This document shows, one piece after another, positions 1 to 12,566 of a stretch of 64,000 nt of DNA (position 1 is its first letter; each line of letters starts with the position of its first letter). The notes under the pieces are model-generated. The model worked only from the letters and a program-made list of their open reading frames with translations, searched no databases and had not been told where the DNA came from. Origin of the DNA: Apostichopus japonicus (Eukaryota > Echinodermata > Holothuroidea > Aspidochirotida > Stichopodidae); the NCBI RefSeq assembly GCF_037975245.1, contig NC_092575.1, forward strand, positions 16,259,310 through 16,323,309, written 5' to 3'. The position numbers and the translations under genes were made by a program.

Positions 1-12
1 ACCCCCGCCGCG

Positions 13-389
13 CAGTGGCGGAGCGTCCATACGGTCAGGGGGCGGATGCGCCCCCTGACGGACTCAAATGGACTGCTGGCGCCTTTTTCAGCTCTTTACC
101 ACTTTTTACTTATTCTAGATTATTGACTTTTTTATTGCGCTCTCATCTACTTATTGACATTTGTCACATTTTGTTGGTGTAATGTGGCGATGACACCCTA
201 TTCTTCGTTTATCTGCAAATTAGCCAGGCCCTGAAAGGGTCATTTCCGAAGATCTAGGGTGTATCTTTACTCAAAATTTGTCTGTGCGCTACGCGCCAAC
301 CAGTGGTGGCGCTCCGCTTAGATAGTGTCGAAAGCGCCCCTACAGACCATTCTCGCCCCTCCTGACCAATACCCCTAGCTCCGCCACTG
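13..389. mobile_element. Non-autonomous hAT-type element (MITE), complete
   Basis: The two ends are perfect 12-bp inverted repeats, CAGTGGCGGAGC at 13-24 and GCTCCGCCACTG at 378-389. The element is flanked on both sides by the same 8 bases, CCGCCGCG, at 5-12 and 390-397. An 8-bp target duplication with termini beginning CAG is the signature of the hAT superfamily. The 377-bp interior has no transposase ORF, so it would have been moved in trans. A second zone of similarity (GGTCAGG followed by G-rich sequence) lies just inside each end. A 44-bp block at 283-326 recurs at 994-1037. Confidence 0.85.
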
Positions 390-993
390 CCGCCGCGCCT
401 CCTACGCCTATATGTGTAGTGTTCGGTTTCGGAAATATCTGCTATTTTTTCATTTCCTTCAACCAAGTTTTATAATAGCCGTTATAAGAGGTTTAATATT
501 TGTACACCAATAAATTAACTCTGTCTGAATTTTCGAAAATTTCTGACCAACATTCTGCATCACACTTCCCTCTACTCGTGCAATTTTGACCGGTCTGTTA
601 GGGGTTGAAGGTAGTTTTTCTATATTGGTTGTCCATAGATGAAATTTTGTACAACATTATGGGTATGTTTTGAAGTGAGTTTATTCACGAGAAATGTGAA
701 TTTTCAAATTCTGAACAAATTTGGGGCTTAAAACCTTGAAAAGTGGGGCTGACGGGTATTGTGGGCCGCAACGTAGAATCACCTACAAAAGCAAAGACCC
801 ACAGGACATGCGATCAGGTCGAACATGACGTGTGCCGGGTTGACAATCTTCAAAAAGGTTATGGATGGAGAAAAAAAAAACTATTAGGAAATACTTGGTT
901 CTCAGGCCAAAAGTGTACATCTGGTTGGTCATTTCAAGCCCGAGAAGTGCCGTTTCCGGTGATCTGGGGGGGTATCAAAACCAGAAATTTTCT

Positions 994-1079
994 TGTACGC
1001 TGCGCGCCAACCGATGGTGGCGCTCCGCTTAGATAGTAATTCGCGCCCCCCGGGTTAGAAAATCCTGGATACGCGCCTG
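994..1079. mobile_element. Transposon end fragment sharing a block with the element at 13-389
   Basis: Positions 994-1037 repeat, with a few changes, the block at 283-326 (both contain GGTGGCGCTCCGCTTAGATA). In both places the block is followed by GCGCCCC and then a terminus-like sequence. Here the terminus is CCTGGATACGCGCCTG ending at 1079, which reads CAGGCGCG inward on the other strand. I found no matching left end or target duplication, so this is a decayed or nested relative. It causes the spurious open frame at 743-1036. Confidence 0.45.
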
Positions 1080-2819
1080 GTATAGGAATGTTGATGCAGG
1101 GTTAAGAACTCGGAGTCGCGTTTAGAGTCTTAGTGTACTTATACGCCTACCAAGGGGTTCTTAATTATACGTGTACTCAAGCCGTTGTGCTACAATTTAT
1201 AGTGTAGATACATATTAAGGAAAGTCATCCAAGATATAGCCTGGTTACGGAAATCAAACAACTTGATCCACTCTCAAACCGATTCCACTTTCATCGAGAC
1301 TATAATCGTATGACCGTGTCCCTTTAAGTGAGTTATCAAGATTCTGGTTCCCATAGAGATATATGAACAGCAACATCTGAATACAACGAATTAACACCAC
1401 TTCCAATCTATGTAGCCTAAGCCTTAGACAATATAACGTTCAACGTTAGATAATTACAAGAGTTGACGGCCAACTTAAAGTATAACGCAAAAGTGTATAT
1501 GATTTAATAGGATCAAACCAGTTACCTCCTAAAGTTTGTCACTAGTTTTTAATTAGTTAATTAACGAGTTATTAATAACTATCTTGCTATCTGTTTTAAA
1601 TATTATGTTCGTAGTTGATCAAGTGACGTCATACATTCGTACTCCAATAAACTCACAGTATCCAGCAACATGTAACAAAAAGCTTAGAACGATAGCAAAT
1701 AAGTGCATACGTAATCAGCAAAGTTCATGGACGGAATCAGAACGATTGCTAATTAAATAAATATTCAAAGTTGTACACGCCCTTTGTTGTCAACTTGGGG
1801 GCGTTTTTCATGTGTTCAATATTTATATGTATGTAGTAATTGTTTATTTCCTCAGTGCCTGGAAATAGTACTGAGAGGATCAAGATTCCACAGGAAAGTG
1901 CACTGTTGGAAACTTAAATAGATGTCATGTTGGTATGTGGAACATGAGATCACCGACGAACATTTAAACATGATCATGTGTAGTATGTATATTCCCTTTC
2001 CAAGTGACTCATGACACCGTGATGCATGTATAACCACACGGTTAAAGTGTCGATGGGACTGGGGTTGCCGAGAGTCCATCAAATTGTACGGTCTTCGTGA
2101 CGAGACTCTTGGGTGACTTTTCGTTAAAACTTTAAGCCATACTGGGGTTGGGGAGGGGGGGTCTTCCACCAACAGAATGGAAATCAATCGGAATTCATTT
2201 CAAGCAGACTCAAGTGACCCTTACTGCGGCTTGCTTACTCACTTGCCTGTTTGTTACCAATATAGTATTCAGATGGAATATTGGGGCCTACATTAATTTC
2301 ATACCTGAGTAATAGCCTATTACCTTTATTCTTTCTGTTTTAACTCTATTTCATATATTTGCTAATATTGAAAAAGAAGCCGTATGGTATAGTTTATAAT
2401 GATTGTATGGTCATTAAAAATTTCGACAAAACTTCTTTGGACCAAACTTTGGGACCAAACAAGAATACTGCAAGCGGCGCGGCGCGATAAATATTTTGTT
2501 GGTACCCTGCAATGTTTTGTGTCCACGCTGCATGCGACTTTTTTTTATTGCTCAAACGATATCTATAGTTTTCACGTTTACTCGCCCGATAGTTATGTAA
2601 TTTAACAAGGGTTAATGATTTGTCACACAGCACGCGTCGCATGCAGTGTGGACGTTTTCAAATTCTCCCGACTGAGCCCCGAAGTTGAGCGGGGCATGAC
2701 TATTGCCCCCCCCCCCCACATTTGCGCAGGTCACTACCCCCCCCACCAATGGTAGGCCTACAACATATTTTGGTCTAAATCTAAGCACATTTTATTCGAA
2801 ATTTGATTTGAAAATTTGA

Positions 2820-3040
2820 GTACAAACAAATTTCGGGTCACAAGCAATTTTCGGTCACAAGCACTGTTTGGGTGACAACAAACTTTTGGTAACATTTTTT
2901 TTCGTGAAAAAAATTTTGGTCACAAAAAATTTGGTCCCAAAAAATGTTGGTCCAAAAAAAATTGAGTCCCAAAAAAATTGGGTCACAAAAATATTGGGGT
3001 CTCAAAACTAGTTTTGTTGGTACAAACCAATTTTTGGATA
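2820..3040. repeat. Degenerate short tandem repeat, unit about 17 bp
   Basis: A run of imperfect units of the form (A)n-TTGGGTCACAA. The word GGTC(A/C)CAA, or a one-base variant of it, recurs at least eight times with A-rich spacers, for example around 2836, 2853, 2918, 2934, 2966 and 2983. Unit length drifts between about 15 and 19 bp, so the array is old or has slipped repeatedly. No coding potential is seen. Confidence 0.65.
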
Positions 3041-5749
3041 AAGAAAAGTTGCTCTGATTTTTTTCTTTTTGTCGGAACAGAGACGTCGGAACATACGGAT
3101 GTCACCTACTGAGTCACTGTCCTATACCGATGAACATACCGAGTAATGTATATGTACATTTACAGCAAATTAGATTCATTAGCATAGTATGAATGATGTT
3201 AAGTAAACTGTAGCAGATTTTAAGCAGCCATTCTGGATAAGAAAAGATATGTTTTAGAATAAGAATCTCTTCTAAATCGCATACTCAGCAGTGATGGACT
3301 ACATTATACCAGGCTGAGCTGTAGAGCTCAGACTGATTATACAAACATTCCTTAAATAACGTTGATTTATGTGCCTTGAGAGCGAACAAACATTCCCTAA
3401 TCTTTCAAGATCAAAATACTGAATTTTATTTTGCATATATACGGATTAATCAATCGTCAAGAAACGACATGAAGATTACAAAATATCAGCCTTGAGAACT
3501 ATATATGAAAGGATCAAGAAAAGGTTGCCTCTATAGGTATATGGATAATCCCCAGAGAATACCAAATATATGTAAACAGGTGGATTTATTAATAACAGCC
3601 GTAAAACTCCGTACCTACACACACATGCATACAACTATATGATACATATTATAGACGTGTTGAAATATTTCAGACGTAGCGTGCACCCAGAAAAAGAAAA
3701 AAATAATGATAATAATAACTAAGCAAAAACTAAGATCAGCTTCGGATATGATAAAATACACATCCGGTCACTACAAAGGACATTCCGTTATTCAAATAAT
3801 TGAATAATCTTTATTTCCTTATAAATTGGCGATTGCAATCCAATTCTCGGGTCGCTAAAGTACCGTAAACATGAAAGGAGTGTGTGTACAGAGGGAGACA
3901 TATGTATATCTCGTACATTGCAGAAGTGAGGTGTAATACTATAAGGGTACGTATAATATTGAAGCTGATACTGTCAACCTGGTTCATGTGTTAAAAACAT
4001 ATAAACAGGTACAAAGACTGTAGCCACTTATTTCCCAAAATTATGCAAGTTAGATTATCAAAGAGTGAATAAACTTGACCGATTTCAGTATTTCAAGACA
4101 TCGCTACCATATTTGACATTTGAAAAAGGAATTTATTAACTCGTACTAGTATTATGTAATCTATTCACGTATTCATCTCAGCATCATCAGGATATTATTA
4201 CTTTATATTTAATCCTTACGTATATACTGTATTATTGATATTTGTACATTTTTTCCCCTTTTCTTCCAGGGAGTCTCCTACTTTGTTAAGTCTTTTAAAG
4301 ATGTTATAAGAGACTTCCTTTCCCATTGTATATACAATTGTCGATAAAAGAAATAAGTGAATTAATATATTAGATTGTTTGTACGCTAAGTGGTGTCGAA
4401 AGCCTGATCTTGTCACGGGGAAAGTCAGTGGCGTCGCCTTGGGAGGCATGGGGGGGGGGCGGGTCATGCCGCAACAGTCTTCCCCTCCCTTTTTATGTCT
4501 CAAAAAACTTAGGTTGACTTCTACTTGAAGTCTACATGTTGCCTTAAAGTATAAGAGGAAAATATTAGTGGAAATGAGAATACATAATGCTCTACTTATT
4601 TTTGCCCGCGCCTCTTATTGACCCCGAACCGCGGGTGCTGTATCCACACTGACGCCCCCCCCCCCCGCTTCCAATGTCCATTTCGTTACGCCTGCATATA
4701 GCACATAATATTGTCCATACCAAATATTTCTCACAGTTTATGAAATGAATTTGAGAGTAAATGATCAACAACAACAAAAAATCTTTATAGGAATTTAAAA
4801 TCAAATTAAATCTAAGTTTAGACAACGAAATGGAATATTCGACAACTCGGATGAGGATCGACTGAGTCACCTCAGTGTCGCTGTTGTACTATTCAGTCTA
4901 TACCACGTACATCAGGTCAGTGACTCTCAAACGACCCTCTAGCTTCCCAAAATTTCTTTGCTTTTTTCCATAAATTAGTTTGTGAGTTTCTAATCAGCTT
5001 ACTATTGATTATTTCAGTACTTTAATTAATGGTGAATTAACAAACGAACCCTCCCGGCCGTCTGACGTCTTGTACCGAATGAGAAACTTAAGTGTGAGCC
5101 TCGTTCGTACGGTATACGAAATTGTGAGACTTCTCACTGATTTCTACAGTAAAAAGAGTACAATAAACAACAGATAGGGATGTCCAACTGGTTAGGTTTT
5201 TGCAGTGAGAGAGAAAGCAGCATATTCAAATCTAGTGAAATTGAAACGGCCTTGAGCTTGTACAAGTCTCCCTTTTGGAAATGAAAGAAACTGAAGAGCG
5301 CCGTTTCACCATTGCCGACCAAGCCATCTTAATCCATTAAAACATCAATAGCGCCATCATTTTCAAAATTTATTGTCAATAACAAACCGTAATAGCGCTC
5401 ACAACCCGTTTCGGTTGCAGGCTTTGTAATTATCTTTTTATGTTTATTTTGCCACAAACTGATATTATCATTGTCTAAACATGAAGGGAAAATAAAGACA
5501 ATGAAAGCACAAATCTGTTATTTAGTTCACCCAAATCGTATCAGGTAAGACTGAAATAGGCAGAAAGAAACTTAAGACGTGAAATGTTCCATGCTGAGGC
5601 ATATTGACACAATAAATTCAGCGTTAAAGATATACCGGTAATTCGCGTTGAAATTGACAGTCTTGTAACGAGTCTTGACTCTAGACACTAAAACTGAAAA
5701 CGTGAAGTGCCTCGAACAGGTTCGTCAACTTTCCCGTCGACACAACACC

Positions 5750-5893
5750 GTGACTCGAATGCATTGAGTCAAGTGATGGAGTCATTAACTCGACTGGGGT
5801 CAGGACAATTATTCGACTCGCGTCAGGACAGTTTGTGGACTCTACTCGACAAAGTACTCGACTCGAGTCGACTCGACAATTACTCGAGTCGAC
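5750..5893. repeat. GACTCGA/TCGAGTC-rich palindromic low-complexity tract
   Basis: The words ACTCGA, GACTCG and their complements recur about ten times in 140 bp. Near 5858-5894 they join into nested palindromes such as GACTCGAGTCGACTCGAC. This makes both strands look open in frame (5681-5932 minus, 5707-5901 plus) without any real gene. Confidence 0.6.
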
Positions 5894-7458
5894 AGTTATG
5901 AAAAGGTAAGGTATATGAAAAAATAAAGTCATTTGTTACTTTTAGTTTACCAAATGCGTTAGATGCGAGAATACTGAATATATGTCAATTCGGATTTGTA
6001 GAAAGAAATAAGACGAAATGATATGAAATATTTGAGAAATATGTAACACACTTTTCTTGAATTTGACATAAACATCCAATGATTCCCTATTCGCCTATAT
6101 CACCAATTACGTGAGCAACACAACACAAATGATTTCAGCTTTCCAGACATTTAAAATGGGCGTTATTTGTTGTATTAGTTCAGTTAACAATCACTCTTTT
6201 TCTTTACTCCCTTTCTTTCTTTCTTTATTGTTTTTTAACAAAAATTTCATACCTTGCGTTTAAGGAATATCTCTCTTCTGAGTTTGGCCCGTACCATTCT
6301 CTCAAATTTAATCTTTGATGGTCTTGGTGACTGAAACAATGTGGCAGGAGTTTCCAGGTAACAGAACAGTTTAAGCTGATAGATGAGGACTTCTTGTAAT
6401 CCGAAGAAATACTTCTTTATGGCGCGGTTATTGGTAATAAGTAATTTAGCTTACAGCAGATAGAAAACCTTTAATTGGGCTCAATGGTCAAGTCTGACCA
6501 ACCACACACGCAAACACAGAAATAGTTTAAATGGTTGTATGCTTTACTGCAACGCGTTATTCAAGTCAATATAAAGCGGCTTATTATCAATCCGACATAG
6601 CACCAGCAACGCAGGCGTTGATTATCGTTAGTTTATGTACAGTTCCTTGCTTTTTTTCTTCGCTTCTCAACATATCCAAAACTACTTAACATATATGTAT
6701 ATAACGAAATAAATTGTTACTTGTGTCACTTTTAAACGGAAAGGGTTTGTGATTATTTGACACTACTCGACGGGGTATTTGATTAGCGGAAACATCAGTT
6801 ATACGCCCGAACAATAATCGTTTACAACGTATTTATAAGGCTATTATGTCAAAGCCGAAGAAATTAACGGGGAAAAGTATAATCATTTTAGGAAGCGAAA
6901 TTTTGTACTTCTGACTCACTAAACCTACTTGTTTTACAAATATATAAACAATTTCAGTATATATTCACAGTGAATCACTCGTTTCCTCGGTGCAATTACT
7001 GATCCTTTCCTCGCAGTTTGAAAATCTGCCGGTATCTGTCAACAATTTTGAGAAATAATAATATCCACATATTTAAATGGGTTTTGTGTGGGTTTGTATA
7101 ATTCACGAATACATTTGCGTACTATGTGATTTATGAATAAAATTATCGCAAATGACGTATGAGACTATAGTCCTCCATGCATTCAAAAGAAAGTTGATAT
7201 TATATGAAAAACAATGGCTGACCTAGATTTATCCTGACGTATAATCCTAATCCTTCTATCAAAATATTCCAAAGTCAGGGAGTAGCGAACGAATGGTGTC
7301 TTTAAGTTATATAACTTACTCTTCTTTCTGCTAAGACCGAACAATAATAACCAAATACAATTTATATCACAAGTGAAAACATCTTCCTTCCAATAACGAA
7401 ATATTAAAGGTTATAGCAAACAAAGAATGTATCAATTTTTCGCTAAGTTGTCTGTCTG

Positions 7459-7497
7459 GCTATGATATGCTATGAAATGCTATGATATGCTATGGTA
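7459..7497. repeat. Ten-bp tandem repeat TATGATATGC, about four copies
   Basis: Four consecutive units TATGATATGC, TATGAAATGC, TATGATATGC and TATGGTA form a short minisatellite. Confidence 0.8.
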
Positions 7498-9191
7498 TAC
7501 AGTTATATCGCGAAGTAGCACGAACCAAAACACCGCGAAAATTCGACTGAAGCGCACAATGAAATATAGGGCGTCGATCTATATGGTTTGTTATATACCC
7601 AGCATGCACAACTATGCATTCCTTCCTTATTCTCTCAAAGAGCTAACTCCGCACGGACAGGCATACAGACATATGAGGATTAAAACAAGCACTTCCTTCA
7701 GATATTGTTTTAACAAGAGGCATAACATTTGCAACTTCTATAACTTCTTCCCTCTTAAACGACTGCCAGAATTGACCGACCACAAAACAGTAATAAATTA
7801 AGTCTTTAAAAATCACTTTCCAATATACGTATATATATAGTATGAGGCGGGGTATAGGACTATATACGGAGGTTGTGGATTATAGTACTACCCTCCAGTG
7901 GTCCACTACTGAAGGACCTCTTTGTTCCCGTACTTTCACCAGTCCCTCTACTTTAACAAAAGCAGAAAGAAGCAGACATTGATGCCAAACCCTCGTGTTA
8001 TTCAACTTGAGGCGAATCCATTCCTTTAAACAAGAAGGGTAATTGATTCTTTAGCTTTGCCTGCTGTATCGAGCGTAAACTCACTTTCGACTTTATAAAA
8101 CTATCGGTATGTGTATGTATATGGTATGAAAGTGCGGAGTTGTTTCCAAAAGAGTTACCGGTATTTCTTCCTACCTAAGATCTGCCATCTGTTAAAATTT
8201 ACAGTGTGATTTGTACAAAAATTGTAAAGGAATGGCACGAATGGTATGAGTGGATAGGCGTTTACGACTTAAGGCAATTTAACGATTGCAACTAAAACAG
8301 ACGATTGATGAGTATACAGATTTCCTTGTATAAGAGGAAGTGGACGATCTATATAGTGGGTGATAGAGGAGGTATATAGGTGGGTTATGTGTATTATGAG
8401 GACTTATGGTGAGGTGGGGCGGGAGGATGGAGGGGGGGGGGGTAAGATGGAGCTGGAGTGCGAGACGGTAACAAATATTGTGATTGGTGAACAAAATAGC
8501 CAAATTATCACAAAAAAAATCTCCATGGGGCTAAAGGAAGAGGTAGGGGAACAAACCTATAGAAGCAGGGGCTAAAACATTACGATAAGTGAACATATCA
8601 TTCTCACATTCACCCTTAATCTTTAACGATATCAGGAAAGGACCAATGTGTGGGTGGGTGGCGGGGGGGCGGAGTGGGGTGCGGGGATGGAGGTGGTTCG
8701 ATGCGCCACCGATCAGTAAATAAAACAGATGAAAGATTTTACATCAGGAAAATAACTTTCGAATTCCCTTTTCCATTTTAATTTAGCCAACCTTGCCCAA
8801 TGAGGTTAGCATAGCCTGTCCCTGACGTTGAATCGAACTAATAAAAAGGCAATAGATTTCTTTCCGGTGTATTATTCTCGACTAAAGAACTGCAGGAGAA
8901 AGTGAACCACGTCTTTTTCTGTTCAAGTATCGAGATAAGCCTTGTCTCTTAAGTCCCGTTGTATAGTTGTTATCGAGTATGTTGTTGTGTAACGGTACCA
9001 GCCTTCTGAGATCTTTTTGTGAGCACCACTTATAAGACTCACGTGATTGACACTTCGACAATACGAGGGAAACCCGTAACAAACAAGAGACAGTTATGTG
9101 GTTGGTGTATAAAGCTGTAAATCCCGTAGGTATAGGCCGGGCCTATATATAAGCAGTGCATGGTATATAAGTATAGCCTAGTAATAGGGAG

Positions 9192-9193
<2 letters not shown>

Positions 9194-9230
<37 letters not shown>
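9194..9230. repeat. (TA)n microsatellite
   Basis: An uninterrupted TA run of about 18 units. A pyrimidine-rich CTCCTCTCC/CACCCC stretch follows at about 9251-9297. Confidence 0.9.
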
Positions 9231-10181
9231 GTATAGTATGGAGTTACATTTCTCTCCTCTCCTCTACCCTCACCCTCACCCCTCCCCTCACCCCTCTCGA
9301 AAAGGTTCCAGCCATACAAAACTGCCAAGACTAAATGATAGACCAGTCCAGTTTCGCAACAGACCCTGGAAAGCGTGAACGACACACTATGCTGTTACGC
9401 TGGAAACATGACCCACCAACCAAGACGGGCCAGACATTCGTCCATGGTTCGCCGAATATGTAACAATTGCACAAGCGTACAGAGCATGCTCCTGTGCTAT
9501 AGTTACTCCTCCCCTTGACCCCCCCCCCATTCTTTTTCGATGAATGTAAGCCTTCATCACTACAAACAGTACCGTAAATCTGTCATAATATGATATGTAA
9601 GAGATCGTTGTGCTAAGTCTATACCGTTTATGATATAGTATACCCATGGAGCCATCCATAAAACTCCATGGTATACCACCCCCTGTATTTGGGGGGTAGG
9701 GGTGGGTGAGGCAGAGGGCACTGCATCATGGCCCAATGCAAGTGCGGTGTTAATACGTTTACATGAAACGGTATCTATTAGTTGGTGCTACTGAGATTTA
9801 TACAACTCTAAAAGCAAATATTGACATTCGCCGTTTCGTTTCGATATTATAGTTTCCCAGAAACGGTCATATGTAAATATATAGACAATAAATATAAGAA
9901 ACCTGCAGAGTTATAAAACCTGGTTAAATCAAAATACATGAAACAAGGAAACAATGCTCATTGTAAACAGCAAAAAACGAGATACATGCATGATTTAATC
10001 TGCAAGGGAATATCAATTAAAGGTTTTTCTCTTCACTTTTTTTAATATATTTTCCTAAGAAATAGTCTTTAAATTTAATGCTTTATGAATGACTGGAGTC
10101 TCATTAAATGCACAATTTTTTTCACTTTCGGCAAACATTTTGTCATTTGTTGCCCACATAGCTAGTGCTTACATTACTTAA

Positions 10182-10432
10182 AGGTAGTCAGTATAGGCCC
10201 CAAATTATAGCACGCTATAATTGCTAGAAGTTTTCAAATAGTATTTTCCTGGCGGTCTTTACTCTCCAAACTGTTCTCAGACATTGCTAAGGAACACACA
10301 AGATTACTGAATGTCCCATGCAGTGAGGCAAAATTTCCTCAAAGAACGGTAATAAAAACAGTTTAAGAATTTTGACCAAAGGTGACCATATTTGAATATC
10401 TAGCATATTTGGGGCCAATACAGCATATATCT
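10182..10432 (+). mobile_element. MITE-like repeat, copy 1 (TTAA-flanked)
   Basis: The ~250-bp sequence is present a second time in reverse orientation at 48,860-49,110. Its ends are imperfect inverted repeats: CAGTATAGGCCCCAAAT near the left end and ATTTGGGGCCAATACAG near the right end. This copy is bracketed by TTAA at 10178-10181 and 10433-10436, which could be a target duplication of the piggyBac kind. There is no ORF inside. The strand is arbitrary. The two copies differ by many substitutions and small indels, so neither is young. Confidence 0.65.
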
Positions 10433-10436
10433 TTAA

Positions 10437-12566
10437 CACCGATTTGTTTCTTAGACTAAACGGATTACAATAAGCTCACGTGACTTCATCAATAACAACA
10501 TGTGGGTTTGTTATAAAATTGTTGGCCAAAGCTGCTTTAATCTAAAACCAAAAGTTGTTTTTTACTTCATACTGTTTTTTCTATGTTTTGTTTCCTTAAC
10601 ATTTAGTTTGCCAGGAAGATCCTGGTCAAAGCCATGGTTGTGCCATATTAAATATTATTTTAAATGAAAATAATTTCCTGCAGAGTAAAGCATGTACTGT
10701 CACGGATGGCGAGGACATCGTTAGTTGCTGTCATATAATTACTACTTTTGAAATTCCTTCTCATGGATTAATTTTTAGTCTAACCTTATAGACGTCTTAC
10801 GGAATGAATCATACTTTTCACTTATCATTATTCTTTTTTATTTCCCGAAGCGAAAGAGTTGTTGCTATGGAAATGATCGTAACAGCAGTCAGCCATTTTG
10901 AAAAGCACACTTGACAATACAAAGTATTAAACCATAGCCTATATGATGACAGAGAAGTTTGTCATTACAAATTTCAATCTGGCGAATGATTGCAAATTTC
11001 AATCTATATAACTTAGAGAGTGTATAATTAGAATGAATAAAAAAAATCATATTTATATCAGGCAGTCATTTTAATAATTAGATTTGATTATCTTGAGGAA
11101 AAACAGTGCTTAAAAATGATATTATAGGTTCGTAAATATTAAATGATCATTCTAACACGTCTATATAACAATTTTTGTATTAGTCTGTATGTCCATTTTG
11201 TATTCGGAAGATTAGTACATTAGTTCATTATAGGAGAGCAGTTCCGCGATGACTAAATACTCTGCCTTGTACTTTAGTGTGTGAACCCTAAATCACAACA
11301 TCAACAACACGAACACGAACAGGAAATAATCTAAGGAGAGGAAAACACAATTTGCTATTTCCTTTAAGGTTTACAGAGATTACAGACCCGTTACTTGAAG
11401 ACGAGAGAAGATCAAATAGATTATAACATTACTTTAGCAGTCTAGGATGTGGTGAGTTTTGTCATTAGCACTCGACGACTTCTCTTATCTGAAGACCAGA
11501 AACGTCTCTTCGCATTGGGGTATTGGTAAGTTACAATTGAGTTGAAGACTAAATGGTGCATAGGGAGTTAAACTTTGGGCCAGGTTTACCTAAGGAGTTG
11601 CCATTTGTAGCCCCCCCCATCCACTTATTGACCTCATACTAAAAGAATAAATTAAGTGATTTGCACAACGAACCTTGCTTGTTGACCTTATCATATATAA
11701 TCATATTTATAGCCTAAATATGGCTCGTAATGCATTATTTGACTCTAACATTTGTTTTTTCTTTCGGGGGGGGGGGGGCGGGGGCGAGGATCACTTGCCC
11801 CCCCCCCTTCAGGTGAAGATCCGCTGAAACAACGTCAGTGCCACATCTAATTCTTTATAAAATTCTGTATCTGCATATGGGAATTCTTAACGCCTTATCA
11901 TTTATTATCTGCATATTTTGTGTGTGCGTGTGTGGATTGGCAATAATTAGCTTCATTGATGATGTTAGAGAGGGTTTTTGTGTTTTGTTTTTCTACATCA
12001 CTTTCTTTCTAATTTCATTTTCTCATTTAAGGTCAAGTATGAGGAGGAAGCTGGGAACAGACAGGGGGAGAGAGACGTAGCAGGGGTCTGATAGGGAGGG
12101 GAGGCGGTGGTGGTGGGGGGGGGGTCATTCCTATTTATGCCACTGAAGATTGGAAACTAAGATAATGGATGGATTAATTGTAAACAAGAGGACATTTGCT
12201 TACTAAGATGCGAACGAGGATATTCAGTGCAAACACGCAGTGGGTATTTTATGTTTGTATTTTGAGGTTAAGAGTTTGTATTGTTACGTAACACATACAT
12301 GGAGTGCGGTTTGTGCAAATAAAGCTTTAGGTGCGTTGACATTTATCCTTCCTGTTGTTCTGTATAGTAGAAAAGTTTACTGATCAAAAGCTGCAGTTCA
12401 AAATGAGTACGTATTAAAAGAAAATTCTTGCGTTGGGTTTGGTACGTTTTTAAAGGTGTTCGATATTAACACTTAGAAATTCATTTGAAAATTTCATTTC
12501 AAATGATGAAGAAAACGTGGATAATTGCTAAATTACCGAAGGATGTACACAGTACGTCACTTAAAC
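10437..12566. other. Intergenic, no gene recognised
   Basis: AT-rich sequence without supported genes. The frame at 11838-12080 has no ATG start and no recognisable domain. A G-run/C-run hairpin lies at 11,766-11,806. A hAT-like end (TATGCCACTG, ending at 12,145) has no detectable partner. Confidence 0.55.
11766..11806. repeat. Poly-G/poly-C inverted pair (potential hairpin)
   Basis: A run of 13 G at 11,766-11,778 plus further G is followed about 20 bp later by 9 C at 11,798-11,806, which could pair as a G-C stem. The same arrangement occurs at 18,298-18,348 and, with C first, at 28,835-28,895. Confidence 0.6.

Larger units (their letters stand above)
1080..10177. other. Intergenic, no gene recognised
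   Basis: AT-rich sequence in which all open frames are under 115 codons, mostly lack ATG starts and resemble no family I know. It contains the tandem repeats listed separately and poly-C tracts at about 2706-2717 and 4655-4666. A lone hAT-like terminus (CAGTGGCGTCGCC) starts at 4426. An exon of an unrecognised gene or a non-coding RNA could be hidden here. Confidence 0.6.

Noticed and set aside
743-1036. 97-codon plus-strand frame
   Set aside because: It has no ATG start and ends inside a transposon fragment; its last third is the repeated 44-bp block.
5681-5932. Overlapping open frames on both strands
   Set aside because: The TCGA-palindromic low-complexity tract has few stop codons in any frame; no real gene is indicated.
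11836-12145. Candidate third hAT element between CAGTGCCACAT and TATGCCACTG
   Set aside because: The flanking 8-mers (AACAACGT and AAGATTGG) do not match and the ends share only the first few bases.
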